The notes under the pieces were generated by a model, which ran no database searches, was not told the DNA's origin, and saw nothing but the letters and a program-made list of their open reading frames with translations. Both the position numbers and the translations under genes were made by a program. From Bartonella sp. JB63 (GTDB lineage Bacteria > Pseudomonadota > Alphaproteobacteria > Rhizobiales > Rhizobiaceae), in NCBI RefSeq assembly GCF_002022665.1, contig NZ_CP019788.1, forward strand, positions 1,112,501-1,132,500: DNA of 20,000 nt. Reading direction: 5' to 3'. Shown here in pieces: positions 9,847-20,000 of this stretch (position 1 is its first letter; the number at the start of each line of letters is the position of its first letter).

Positions 9847-9875
9847 GATATAAAAATGCTTTCCCACAATGTCAA
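9847..9875 (-). promoter_or_regulatory. groESL promoter
   Basis: On the minus strand TTGACA (9875-9870) and TATATC (9852-9847) are 17 bp apart, a near-consensus housekeeping promoter. The -35 lies within CCCTTGACA, so the site also resembles the CTTG box of alphaproteobacterial sigma-32 promoters. Dual control by heat-shock sigma and HrcA is therefore plausible. Confidence 0.85.
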
Positions 9876-10022
9876 GGGTTCTCAATAAAAATTAATCTGC
9901 ACCTTTGTGGAAAATTTAAGCAATATTATTGTTTATTATTTTCCATTATAGAAATTTTAGTACTTATTTTTCTTTGATTAATTATATAATATAAAAAATT
10001 TAAATGAATTATAGGGATCGTC

Positions 10023-11411
10023 ATGCTTAAAATACGTCAAGAAACCGATAGTTTTGGAACAATCGCAGTACGTAATGATCGGTATTGGGGAGCACAAACT
10101 GAACGCTCCCTTCACCATTTTAACATAGGCATAGAAAAGCAACCTTTAACCCTGATTTATGCTTTAAGTCTTATTAAGAAAGCTGCAGCCCTAGTTAATA
10201 TGGAAAAAGGAAAACTTCCGCAAAATATTGGGCAAACGATTGTTACCGCCGCCGATGAAGTACTTGCAGGAAAATTGGATGCTCACTTCCCCCTTTCCGT
10301 TTGGCAAACAGGTTCTGGCACACAAAGTAATATGAATGTCAATGAAGTTATTGCCAACTACGCTAACGTCCTTTTAGGAGGAACTCTTGGAAGCAAAACA
10401 CCTGTTCATCCGAATGATCACGTAAATATGAGCCAATCCTCAAACGATTCCTTTCCCACAGCCTTGCATATTGCTACCACACTGCAAACACGTCAACATC
10501 TGTTGCCAGCTCTTGATGCTCTTATTGTGAGCCTACAAAAAAAAGAAGAAGAATTTGCCGATATCATCAAAATCGGGCGTACCCACACTCAAGATGCTAC
10601 ACCTCTCACATTAGGGCAAGAATTTTCGGGCTATCGCACCGCTCTAGAAGCGAACCGCGCACGAATCGAAACAACGCTCACTGATGTTCAAATGCTTGCT
10701 CAAGGAGGAACTGCCGTTGGAACAGGTCTTAACGCTCCATCTGGTTTTGATGAAGCATTTGCCAAAACAATTAGCGCCCTCACAGGGGTTACTTTCAAAA
10801 CCGCCCAGAATAAATTTGAAGCACTCGCACACCATGGGGCTCTTACATATTTCCATGGTAGCCTCAATGCCTTAGCAGCTGACCTTTTCAAAATTGCAAA
10901 CGATATTCGTTTCTTAGGATCAGGTCCGCGCTCAGGGCTTGGTGAATTGAGCCTTCCAGAAAATGAACCAGGTTCTTCTATCATGCCAGGAAAGGTTAAT
11001 CCTACACAATGTGAGGCTCTAACTATGGTCGCATGCCAAGTATTTGGTAACCACAGTAGCATCACATTTGCAGCCAGCCAAGGGCATTTTGAACTCAATA
11101 CCTATAAACCCGTCATTGGATATAATGTGTTGCAATCACTCAATCTTTTAGGGGATTGTATGCGTTCTTTCGAGACATATTGTATCCAAGGATTACAAGC
11201 AAATAGAGAACATATTCACGCTTTGATGGAACGTTCTCTCATGTTGGTTACTGCTCTTGCTCCAGAAATTGGGTATGAAAAAGCTGCTGAAATTGCCAAA
11301 ACAGCCTATAAAAATGGGACAAGCCTCCGTGAAGAAGCTTTAAAAGCAGGTATCTCAGCAGCTGATTACGATCGACTTGTTGATCCCAAAAAGATGCTTC
11401 ATTCACAATAA
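10023..11411 (+). CDS. fumC: Class II fumarate hydratase (fumarase C)
   Basis: A 462-residue homotetrameric, iron-independent fumarase interconverting fumarate and L-malate in the TCA cycle. Landmarks of the fumarase/aspartase superfamily are [10 protein letters not shown] (96-105), the substrate loop [13 protein letters not shown] (130-142), [11 protein letters not shown] (184-194) with catalytic His188, and the signature [11 protein letters not shown] (317-327) with catalytic Ser318. The length is normal for FumC. Start ATG 10023 follows GGGATCGTC, a weak ribosome-binding site. The upstream 80 bp are AT-rich with a TATAAT-like hexamer but no clear -35. It is divergent from groES and converges with pgm, with only 27 bp between the two stops. 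Being oxygen-stable, it suits an organism under oxidative stress in host blood, but that is inference. Confidence 0.98.
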   Translation: MLKIRQETDSFGTIAVRNDRYWGAQTERSLHHFNIGIEKQPLTLIYALSLIKKAAALVNMEKGKLPQNIGQTIVTAADEVLAGKLDAHFPLSVWQTGSGTQSNMNVNEVIANYANVLLGGTLGSKTPVHPNDHVNMSQSSNDSFPTALHIATTLQTRQHLLPALDALIVSLQKKEEEFADIIKIGRTHTQDATPLTLGQEFSGYRTALEANRARIETTLTDVQMLAQGGTAVGTGLNAPSGFDEAFAKTISALTGVTFKTAQNKFEALAHHGALTYFHGSLNALAADLFKIANDIRFLGSGPRSGLGELSLPENEPGSSIMPGKVNPTQCEALTMVACQVFGNHSSITFAASQGHFELNTYKPVIGYNVLQSLNLLGDCMRSFETYCIQGLQANREHIHALMERSLMLVTALAPEIGYEKAAEIAKTAYKNGTSLREEALKAGISAADYDRLVDPKKMLHSQ

Positions 11412-11438
11412 TAAAAGAATTATCTTTGAAGAAAAAAT

Positions 11439-13067
11439 TTATGTTATAATATCGGGTTGTTCGCGCCCTAAGTGGTGTTTGATCTTTAACAGCTCAAAAG
11501 CTGCTTGCTTTAAAGGATTAAGAGTTTGTTGTAGATCTTGATTATACTTACAGGGATCACCCTCATACTGTTCAAGATAAAGCCGCACAAGAGCTCCAGT
11601 CGTTCCCGTCCCAGAAAGACGAACTACTAAACGCGCCCCATGTTCAAAAAAAATACGCACTCCTTGTCTCTTACTCACACTATGATCAATGGGATCGTGA
11701 TAAACAAAATCATCGGCTTTCTCAACCATTAAACCAGCCACTTTTGTTCCTGGTTCTGGCAAGCATGCGGATAATTGTTCTATCATTGCATAAGCTTTGT
11801 CGGCTTCCACTTCTTCATAATCATATCGTGAGAAATAAAAGCGCCCGTAGGTAGACCAATGATGTTGAGCAATTTGTGCAACGGTTTTTTTCGTAACTGC
11901 TAGAAGATTCAGCCAGAATAAAACAGCCCATAGTCCATCTTTTTCGCGCACATGATCCGACCCTGTACCAAAGCTTTCCTCACCACACAAAGTTACTTTC
12001 CCAGCATCTAAAAGTGTTCCGAAAAATTTCCATCCCGTTGGGGTTTCAAATAAATTCAATCCTTTTTTTTCTGCAACACAATCAACAGCACGTCCAGTAG
12101 GCATAGAGCGTGCAATCCCTAAAATGCCTTGTCGATATCCTTTAATTAAAGATGCATGATCAGCCATGATTGCAAGAGAATCAGAGGGAGTAATAAATTG
12201 TTGACGACCAATAATGAGATTACGGTCCCCATCGCCATCAGAAGCAGCTCCCAAATCAGGTCCTTGCTCAGACATTAATAAATCATACAAATCCTTAGCA
12301 TGAACCAAATTTGGATCTGGATGCCTGCCACCAAAATCTGGTAAAGGCACCCCATGAATCACTGTCCCTTCAGGGAAGCCTAAGCATTTTTCAAAAATTT
12401 CTTGAGCATAAGGGCCCGTCACAGCATGCATTGCATCAAATCGGAAGGTTAAACCCTCAGAAACTGCTTGGGCAATACACTCAAAATCAAAAATTTCCTG
12501 CATCAGCGCACTATAATCAGCAACAGAATCAATAATATCGACCTGCATAGAACCGATAAATGTTGTTCCTTGCCTGTCTAAATCGATCTCTGGAGCATCA
12601 ATAATTTTATAAAAAGACAAATGTTGCGATGCAGCAAAAATGGCCTCACACAAAGAAGTAGGTGCTGGTCCTCCCTGAGAAATATTGTATTTTATCCCGC
12701 AATCACCTTGTAATCCCCCAGGATTATGACTCGCCGAGAGAATAATGCCACCATGGGCATGATACTTGCGAATAAGATGCGAAACAGCAGGTGTGGATAA
12801 AATTCCCCCTTTCCCGACTTTAACATATCCAACACCATTGGCAGCGGCCATTTTTAACACGGTCTGAATAAGGGTACGGTTAAAATAGCGCCCATCTCCT
12901 CCCAAAATGAGCAATTTTCCCTCAAGAGGTCCCACACTATTAAAAATAGATTGAATAAAATTTTCAAAATAATGAGGCTGTTGAAAAGTCGATACCTTTT
13001 TGCGTAAACCAGATGTTCCTAGCTTTTGATCTTTAAAAGCTGTTGTCGAAATAATGTTCACCGTCAT
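11439..13067 (-). CDS. pgm: Alpha-D-phosphoglucomutase
   Basis: A 542-residue alpha-D-phosphohexomutase interconverting glucose 1-phosphate and glucose 6-phosphate, feeding UDP-glucose for envelope glycans. The N-terminus DQKLGTSGLRKKV (13-25) is the family start; the phosphoserine loop SASHNPGG (111-118, catalytic Ser113), the Mg-binding DGDGDR (277-282), the sugar loop CGEESFGTGSDH (about 360) and a C-terminal phosphate-binding RLSGTGTTGALVR are all present. This matches the eukaryote-like PGM1 form common in Rhizobiales rather than PgmA/ManB types. Start ATG 13067 agrees with the family start but has a poor Shine-Dalgarno. A 13-codon ORF with a strong one ends in a stop that overlaps this ATG, suggesting translational coupling. 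No terminator hairpin is evident between it and fumC. Confidence 0.97.
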   Translation of the reverse strand: MTVNIISTTAFKDQKLGTSGLRKKVSTFQQPHYFENFIQSIFNSVGPLEGKLLILGGDGRYFNRTLIQTVLKMAAANGVGYVKVGKGGILSTPAVSHLIRKYHAHGGIILSASHNPGGLQGDCGIKYNISQGGPAPTSLCEAIFAASQHLSFYKIIDAPEIDLDRQGTTFIGSMQVDIIDSVADYSALMQEIFDFECIAQAVSEGLTFRFDAMHAVTGPYAQEIFEKCLGFPEGTVIHGVPLPDFGGRHPDPNLVHAKDLYDLLMSEQGPDLGAASDGDGDRNLIIGRQQFITPSDSLAIMADHASLIKGYRQGILGIARSMPTGRAVDCVAEKKGLNLFETPTGWKFFGTLLDAGKVTLCGEESFGTGSDHVREKDGLWAVLFWLNLLAVTKKTVAQIAQHHWSTYGRFYFSRYDYEEVEADKAYAMIEQLSACLPEPGTKVAGLMVEKADDFVYHDPIDHSVSKRQGVRIFFEHGARLVVRLSGTGTTGALVRLYLEQYEGDPCKYNQDLQQTLNPLKQAAFELLKIKHHLGREQPDIIT

Positions 13068-13105
13068 AATAATGCCTGCAAAGCATTGTTATTTGATTTG
13101 AGCAT
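13064..13105 (-). CDS. Candidate 13-codon leader ORF coupled to pgm
   Basis: ATG 13105-13103 opens MLKSNNNALQALL and stops at TGA 13066-13064; the stop shares TG with the pgm start as ATGA. AAGGGAG at 13117-13111 gives a strong ribosome-binding site five bases before the ATG, whereas pgm has none this good. The geometry is that of translational coupling by termination-reinitiation. The peptide itself has no recognisable motif or codon run that would suggest amino-acid attenuation. Confidence 0.45.
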   Translation of the reverse strand: MLKSNNNALQALL

Positions 13106-13254
13106 ACACACTCCCTTAAAATTGATGATTAATGCCTCTTGACGCAAGCATGAAATACCTGCAAATTAAAGAGGTTATACGACATTCTCAAACATAAAAC
13201 AAAACTTAAGATTTTGGAAATATTCTTCTTATTATAAAGCACAGGAGTGCAATC

Positions 13255-13779
13255 ATGTTCAGAAAAAAAGTTCCTAATGTCACTTTCCACACACGTGTTC
13301 GTGATGAATCAGTAGGTGGTGATAATCCTTACCGGTGGCAAGATGTCAACAGTGACACTTATTTTAAAGGAAAACGGGTTATTCTTTTTTCTCTGCCTGG
13401 AGCCTTTACACCCACCTGCTCAACTTTTCAGCTTCCTGATTTTGAAAAACTCTATGACGAATTTAAAAAAGTCGGTATTGATGAAATTTATTGCATTGCT
13501 GTCAATGATGCTTTTGTTATGAACGCGTGGGGAAAAAATCAAGGCATTAAAAATGTAAAACTTATTCCTGATGGCTCAGGTGAATTCACACGTAAAATGG
13601 GCATGTTGGTTGCCAAAGATAATATTGGTTTTGGCATGCGGTCATGGCGTTATGCTGCTGTGATTCAGGATGGAGTGATCGAACAATGGTTTGAAGAAGC
13701 AGGCGTATCAGATAATTGTTCTACAGATCCTTATGAAGTCTCTTCACCACAAAATATTTTAAAGGCCCTGCAAAGGTAA
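13255..13779 (+). CDS. Peroxiredoxin, Prx5 subfamily
   Basis: A 174-residue thioredoxin-fold peroxidase that reduces hydrogen and alkyl peroxides. The catalytic loop PGAFTPTCS (48-56) places the peroxidatic Cys at 55, with conserved Arg129 in MRSWRYAA. The C-terminus DPYEVSSPQNILKAL is characteristic of Prx5 proteins. Two more Cys occur, at 80 (IYCIAVND) and 155 (VSDNCSTDP); Cys155 could be the resolving residue of an atypical 2-Cys mechanism. Start ATG 13255 follows AGGAG with good spacing. It is monocistronic, divergent from pgm and convergent with hisS, with a strong terminator after it. The physiological reductant (thioredoxin, glutaredoxin or glutathione) cannot be told. No OxyR-type operator was recognised upstream. 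Confidence 0.94.
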   Translation: MFRKKVPNVTFHTRVRDESVGGDNPYRWQDVNSDTYFKGKRVILFSLPGAFTPTCSTFQLPDFEKLYDEFKKVGIDEIYCIAVNDAFVMNAWGKNQGIKNVKLIPDGSGEFTRKMGMLVAKDNIGFGMRSWRYAAVIQDGVIEQWFEEAGVSDNCSTDPYEVSSPQNILKALQR

Positions 13780-13815
13780 TTGCAACCGTCATTTTCCCGT
13801 CTGATTATCCCTTCC

Positions 13816-13872
13816 TTCCCTCATTGATACAAAAGTCCTTTCTTTTGTACCCCAAGAAGGGAGGGAATTTTT
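13816..13872 (+). terminator. Rho-independent terminator after the peroxiredoxin gene
   Basis: A nested hairpin has an outer stem TTCCCTC (13816-13822) with GAGGGAA (13861-13867) and an inner stem TACAAAAG (13828-13835) with CTTTTGTA (13842-13849). The structure is followed by TTTTT (13868-13872). It begins 37 bp after the stop codon. Confidence 0.75.
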
Positions 13873-13896
13873 AAGGTTTTTCAGTTCCTAAAGATT

Positions 13897-15384
13897 CTAT
13901 GATTTTTGGGCGATAAGAATATTTCGAACCGTTTGAATCAATTGATCTTCATCAACGGTTACTTGTGCTGGATTGCTTTCACGCCATGTTTGATTATCTT
14001 TAATTTCATGAGATAAACGTGCTCCTTCGACCAAATCTTTAATTTGAATTTTTCCCTCTTTGCGCTCTTGTATTCCTTGAATAACCACGCAAGGAGCATA
14101 ACGTCGATCGGCATATTTCATCTGTGCCTTAATCCCTGATGCACCTAAATAGAGTTCAGATCGAATACCAGCTTGACGCAAACGCATCACCATTTTCTGA
14201 TAACGCACAAGAGCTTCTGGTTCTTTATCCATTACTAGGACCACAACGGGACCTATCATTTCCTTCACAGGGAGTTTGTCAAGATTTTGCAAAGCGGATA
14301 TTAAACGCGAAACGCCAATAGAAAAACCTGTCGCTGGAATATTTTCTCCACGAAAGCGAGCAACCAACCCATCGTAACGTCCCCCTCCACCAACAGATCC
14401 AAATACGACTCTTTTCCCATCATCATTAAAAATATCAAAAAGCAGTTCAGCTTCAAAAACAGGCCCCGTATAATATTCCAATCCCCGCACAACCGATGGA
14501 TCAATTTTGACACGTTGTTGATAACCATTTTCAGCAAAAATCCCTTGCATTTCTTCAAGCTCACAAACCCCTTCAAGGCCTTGAACACTCTGCCCAACCA
14601 TCTTTTTCAAATTATCAATTGTTTCCCCAGCTGTTTCAGCACCGACAGTCATCAAAGCAAGAATACATTCAATTTCCTTTTCCTTCAGTCCCGCTCCTTT
14701 GGTAAAATCACCACTTTCATCCAAACGACCCTGTCCCAAAAGCAAGCGGACCCCTTCTGGACCAAATTTATCCAACTTATCAATAGCTCTCAGAACAGTT
14801 AAGCGTTTTCCCTCCTGTTCCTTTCCGCCTAAACCAATCAACTCTAAAACACCATCCAAAATCTTCCGATTATTCAGACGAATAACATAATCTTTCTGCT
14901 GAATGCCCAATTTTTCTAAACTATCCGCTGCCATCATGCAGATCTCCGCATCAGCCAACACCGTTGGTGCTCCAACGATATCGGCATCAAACTGCATAAA
15001 TTGTCGAAAACGACCTGGTCCCGGTTTTTCATTCCGAAAAACAAATCCACAACGATAACTCCGATAAGGCTTAGGTAAAGTTTCAAAATTCTCTGAAAAA
15101 TAACGAGCCAGCGGAGCTGTCAAATCATAGCGTAAAGACATCCATTGCTCATCATCATCTTGCAAAGAAAAAACACCTGCATTTGGGCGATCTGAATCGG
15201 GTAAAAATTTACCAAGAACATCCGTATATTCAAAAATTGGTGTTTCCAATGATTCAAAACCGTAAAGTTCATAAACCTCACGAATTTGGGCAATCATTGT
15301 TTCAATGCCATATAATTGTCCGCTTGTACGATCAATAAAACCACGAGGTAAACGGGCTTTTGTTTTCTCTTGTTTCATAGTCAT
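13897..15384 (-). CDS. hisS: Histidyl-tRNA synthetase
   Basis: A 495-residue class II aminoacyl-tRNA synthetase that charges tRNA-His. Motif 1 is around [12 protein letters not shown] (49-60). Motif 2 is [20 protein letters not shown] (110-129), followed by MQFDADIVG. The histidine-specific signature [12 protein letters not shown] is at 300-311, the class II motif 3 region GFSIGVSRL is further on, and an anticodon-binding domain ([10 protein letters not shown] onward) closes the protein. The motif 2 loop [17 protein letters not shown] is the form seen in the divergent alphaproteobacterial HisRS clade, not the RHERPQKGRYRQF of E. coli. ATG 15384 and ATG 15378 are both possible starts, each with weak ribosome-binding sites. 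Neighbours are unrelated in function, and hisS is transcribed alone. Confidence 0.97.
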   Translation of the reverse strand: MTMKQEKTKARLPRGFIDRTSGQLYGIETMIAQIREVYELYGFESLETPIFEYTDVLGKFLPDSDRPNAGVFSLQDDDEQWMSLRYDLTAPLARYFSENFETLPKPYRSYRCGFVFRNEKPGPGRFRQFMQFDADIVGAPTVLADAEICMMAADSLEKLGIQQKDYVIRLNNRKILDGVLELIGLGGKEQEGKRLTVLRAIDKLDKFGPEGVRLLLGQGRLDESGDFTKGAGLKEKEIECILALMTVGAETAGETIDNLKKMVGQSVQGLEGVCELEEMQGIFAENGYQQRVKIDPSVVRGLEYYTGPVFEAELLFDIFNDDGKRVVFGSVGGGGRYDGLVARFRGENIPATGFSIGVSRLISALQNLDKLPVKEMIGPVVVLVMDKEPEALVRYQKMVMRLRQAGIRSELYLGASGIKAQMKYADRRYAPCVVIQGIQERKEGKIQIKDLVEGARLSHEIKDNQTWRESNPAQVTVDEDQLIQTVRNILIAQKS

Positions 15385-15463
15385 TGTTTTTCTCTAGCAG
15401 CAATGTGTATTTACAAATTATTGTGTCTATCTTATCGCAACAAACGCTGCAATGACTTTTATC

Positions 15464-15487
15464 ATTGAGGTTATACACCACCTCAAT
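15464..15487. repeat. 7-bp inverted repeat upstream of hisS
   Basis: ATTGAGG (15464-15470) and CCTCAAT (15481-15487) flank a 10-base loop. The repeat lies 80 bp upstream of the hisS start and could be an operator or a transcript hairpin. There is no direct evidence for either. Confidence 0.35.
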
Positions 15488-15652
15488 ATCACCTATATCG
15501 TTAATTTAATGACATAAATTATTTCCTCAAACATGTCATCAAAGAAACTCGTAAAACCAATACACATTCGGGCTGGGAAAAATAACATGACCATTTTTTG
15601 TTCTGCGGTGCATAAGTTATAAGATTTATTATTCTTTTGTAATCATCAGATT

Positions 15653-15703
15653 ATCAAACATATCGAATTTTATACTTTTATTAAGTATTTTGTTATGTTT
15701 GAT
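15653..15703. repeat. Nested inverted repeat between hisS and the membrane-protein gene
   Basis: The outer arms ATCAAACATA (15653-15662) and TATGTTTGAT (15694-15703) match over 10 bp. Inner arms ATACTT (15672-15677) and AAGTAT (15683-15688) surround a 5-base loop. On the plus strand a T-rich run follows from about 15711. It might be a regulator site or a terminator-like structure. AT-richness makes chance inverted repeats common. Confidence 0.45.
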
Positions 15704-15846
15704 TGCAAGGTTATTTTTTTCTTTTTCTGTTTCTGATTGAACTGATTTTTTAAAAATTTTTGGAGGATTTTTTTTATTTTTTTCTTTTTTGGAACTTGAT
15801 TTGGTTTGGACCATTTTAGGTTTTAGATTTATTGAAGGAGAGAGAG

Positions 15847-16938
15847 ATGGAAACGCGGATCCCAACGAAACACCCCTTAGAAAGACATTTTACAGACCAA
15901 TTTTCTTTAGAGACGGAGACTTGTCACTATTCGCGTCCTTGTTTATCTTGGTCATCGATTTTTGCTGGTTTACTAACGCTTTTAGCGACATCGGTATGTT
16001 TTTCCTTTTTGTTAGCAGCGTTAGGCTTTGGTCAGATGAGTTTTTCTTCTGCCTTTTCTCTAGAGAAGAGCTTTCTCTCTGTTGAAATTAGTTCGGTCCT
16101 TGTTCTTTGTCTAAGTTTCAGCTTTGGGGGATATATTGCCGGTCGTTTTGCCAATCATTCAGGAGCCCTTCACGGTTTTTTGACCTGGTGCCTTTTCATG
16201 CTTTTGGTGGCGATCCAAAGCACAGTTTTACTTTCTGGAGCGGTTCATTTAGGAGCGAAGACTGTTTCTGGAGTTGTTTCTGCCACGGGACAAGTGATCA
16301 GTGGTCTAGGCTCTGAAGGCAGAAAGGTTATCTCCCTCACAGAAGGCAACAATTTTGAGAATTTTTTCAATGACAAAAATAACGTTCTGTTTGATTTTAA
16401 CAAACTCAGCAATGAGTTACAGGCACTTTTAAACAAGAGCGATATTCCAGCTCTCAATCCAGACACTCTCTACAATGCCTATAGAGCATCCATCAAAGAT
16501 ATTCGATCTACCATGACATCTGTTAAGAATGACCCTTCTAACTATCGTCTTTTGACTAAACAGCTTGGAGAACGCCTCTCGGATCGTGTTAAAAAGCTCA
16601 ATACCCAAATTGATCGTCGTGACGTCATCGATGGCTTGATCAATAACGGTATGTCACAAGCTGAAGCAGAAAAGACGGCAGACCGTGCAATTGATATTTA
16701 TCAAACAGCCAACAAAAAAACTAAAGAGGCTATTCAATCCTTAAACAAACATGTAGATGCTCTCTCACACAAAGTTGATAAAGTGGTCCAAAATAGCCGT
16801 GAGATTGGCGATAAAGCAGTTGGTACAGTTTCTAAGATTGGGATATGGAGTTTTTTGGGTAGCCTTCTTGGTGCTTTAATTGCTAGCGTTTCCGGATATT
16901 ACGGTTATAAAAGACAGTATCACTCTTATAAATTTTAA
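15847..16938 (+). CDS. Uncharacterised four-TM membrane protein with a long helical middle region (Rhizobiales 'GG-AGR / HG-TW' type)
   Basis: A 363-residue protein of unknown function. Predicted by eye, TM1 spans about 36-60, TM2 79-100, TM3 106-130 and TM4 331-352. Around TM2-TM3 it carries GGYIAGR (94-100) and GALHGFLTW (106-114). This resembles a family of rhizobial inner-membrane proteins in which a small TM bundle contains GGxxAGR and HGxxTW words; that recollection is from general knowledge, not a search. Residues about 160-325 are charged, Lys/Asn/Asp/Ser-rich and probably alpha-helical or coiled-coil (KKLNTQIDRRDVIDGLINNG, then QSLNKHVDALSHKVDKVV), and likely form a soluble domain between TM3 and TM4. 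I chose ATG 15847, six bases after AAGGAG (15835-15840); an in-frame TTG at 15832 overlaps that site and is rejected. It appears monocistronic. Confidence 0.8.
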   Translation: METRIPTKHPLERHFTDQFSLETETCHYSRPCLSWSSIFAGLLTLLATSVCFSFLLAALGFGQMSFSSAFSLEKSFLSVEISSVLVLCLSFSFGGYIAGRFANHSGALHGFLTWCLFMLLVAIQSTVLLSGAVHLGAKTVSGVVSATGQVISGLGSEGRKVISLTEGNNFENFFNDKNNVLFDFNKLSNELQALLNKSDIPALNPDTLYNAYRASIKDIRSTMTSVKNDPSNYRLLTKQLGERLSDRVKKLNTQIDRRDVIDGLINNGMSQAEAEKTADRAIDIYQTANKKTKEAIQSLNKHVDALSHKVDKVVQNSREIGDKAVGTVSKIGIWSFLGSLLGALIASVSGYYGYKRQYHSYKF

Positions 16939-17449
<511 letters not shown>

Positions 17450-17537
17450 TCATTAAAAAGGATTTTCGTCGAGATAATACAACGACTTTTAGATGTTTTC
17501 TTGAAAGATGTTGAAGCATTATTTCTATGCACTTAGC

Positions 17538-17656
17538 AGACCTGGCAGCGACTTACTCTCCCGTGCCTTAAGACAAAGTACCATCAGCGCTGGAACGTTT
17601 CACGGCCGAGTTCGGGATGGGATCGGGTGCAGGCGCTCCGCCATAACCACCAAGTC
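17538..17656 (-). rRNA. rrf: 5S ribosomal RNA
   Basis: On the minus strand the molecule opens with GACTTGGTGG and closes with GCCAGGTC, which pair as helix I. Inside are the 5S hallmarks CACCCGATCCCATCCCGAACTCGG (as loops B-C, shown by its 5' and 3' parts) and GAGAGTAAGTCG. The length is about 118-120 nt, and the ends are set by helix I pairing, so they may be off by one or two bases. It lies about 80 bp after 23S and is followed by tRNA-fMet. Confidence 0.96.
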
Positions 17657-17734
17657 AGCGAAGAGCATAGAAAGAAAGAGAAGTTGTCTACTCTGTTGAT
17701 TTAATTTATTTTAGAATGAATAGAGGGAATGAGA

Positions 17735-20000
<2,266 letters not shown>

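Larger units (their letters stand above)
15385..15846. other. Divergent spacer between hisS and the membrane-protein gene
   Basis: This 462-bp region must contain the hisS promoter (minus) and that of the membrane-protein gene (plus), but I see no strong -35/-10 pair for either. It holds two inverted repeats, at 15464-15487 and 15653-15703. A pyrimidine-rich low-complexity tract (about 15710-15790, many T-runs) precedes the ribosome-binding site AAGGAG (15835-15840) of the downstream gene. No believable ORF lies within it. Confidence 0.6.

Noticed and set aside
10001..10029. 8-codon ORF overlapping the fumC start
   Set aside because: No ribosome-binding site before its ATG, and no feature beyond chance.
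10644..11098. Minus- and plus-strand frames inside fumC
   Set aside because: Shadow frames of a clearly conserved gene.
13169..15474. Shared decamer GAGGTTATAC upstream of the peroxiredoxin gene and of hisS, considered as a common operator
   Set aside because: In 20 kb of AT-rich DNA many shared decamers are expected by chance, and the two sites are not placed alike relative to their genes.
15629..15865. 78-codon minus-strand lysine-rich frame
   Set aside because: It is the reverse of a T-rich low-complexity tract, overlaps the start of the membrane-protein gene, and shows no ribosome-binding site or protein-like pattern.

Overview
The window looks like a stretch of a Bartonella chromosome, or that of a very close low-GC relative in the Rhizobiales. 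This rests on AT-rich coding and spacer DNA, an alphaproteobacterial gene set, a groESL operon behind a perfect CIRCE operator, a histidyl-tRNA synthetase of the divergent alphaproteobacterial type, and an rRNA operon ending 23S-5S-tRNA-fMet. The genus is an inference from the sequence style; no search was run.

Layout. Positions 1-2181 (+) hold the 3' part of an EmrA/HlyD-type periplasmic adaptor and a complete EmrB-type 14-TM drug/proton antiporter, a two-gene efflux operon. Positions 2313-6656 (-) hold, in transcription order, ferredoxin-NADP+ reductase, the tRNA hydroxylase TrhO, a fold-III ornithine/lysine decarboxylase behind a leader of about 430 nt (a candidate speF leader RNA), and a GNAT acetyltransferase. 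Positions 6657-7221 are gene-free and AT-rich. Positions 7222-9875 (-) hold a PhnA/YjdM-like zinc-ribbon protein and the groES-groEL operon with its promoter, CIRCE operator and terminator. Fumarase C (+) converges with phosphoglucomutase (-). A Prx5-type peroxiredoxin (+) converges with hisS (-). A Rhizobiales-type four-TM membrane protein of unknown role (+) follows, then about 430 bp without a convincing gene. The 3' end of an rRNA operon on the minus strand fills 17373 to the right edge: tRNA-fMet, 5S, and most of 23S.

The genes are mainly housekeeping: efflux, redox and oxidative-stress defence (Fpr, Prx), protein folding, TCA cycle, sugar-phosphate interconversion, polyamine synthesis, tRNA modification and charging, and rRNA. 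I see no mobile element, prophage, CRISPR array or defence island.

The less ordinary signals are small and cis-acting. They are the structured leader of the decarboxylase with a Cys-rich 16-codon ORF just before the gene, a 13-codon ORF with a strong Shine-Dalgarno whose stop overlaps the pgm start (ATGA), an initiator tRNA with A-U in place of the first of the three G-C anticodon-stem pairs, and nested inverted repeats in two spacers. I did not find convincing evidence for a large undescribed system here.
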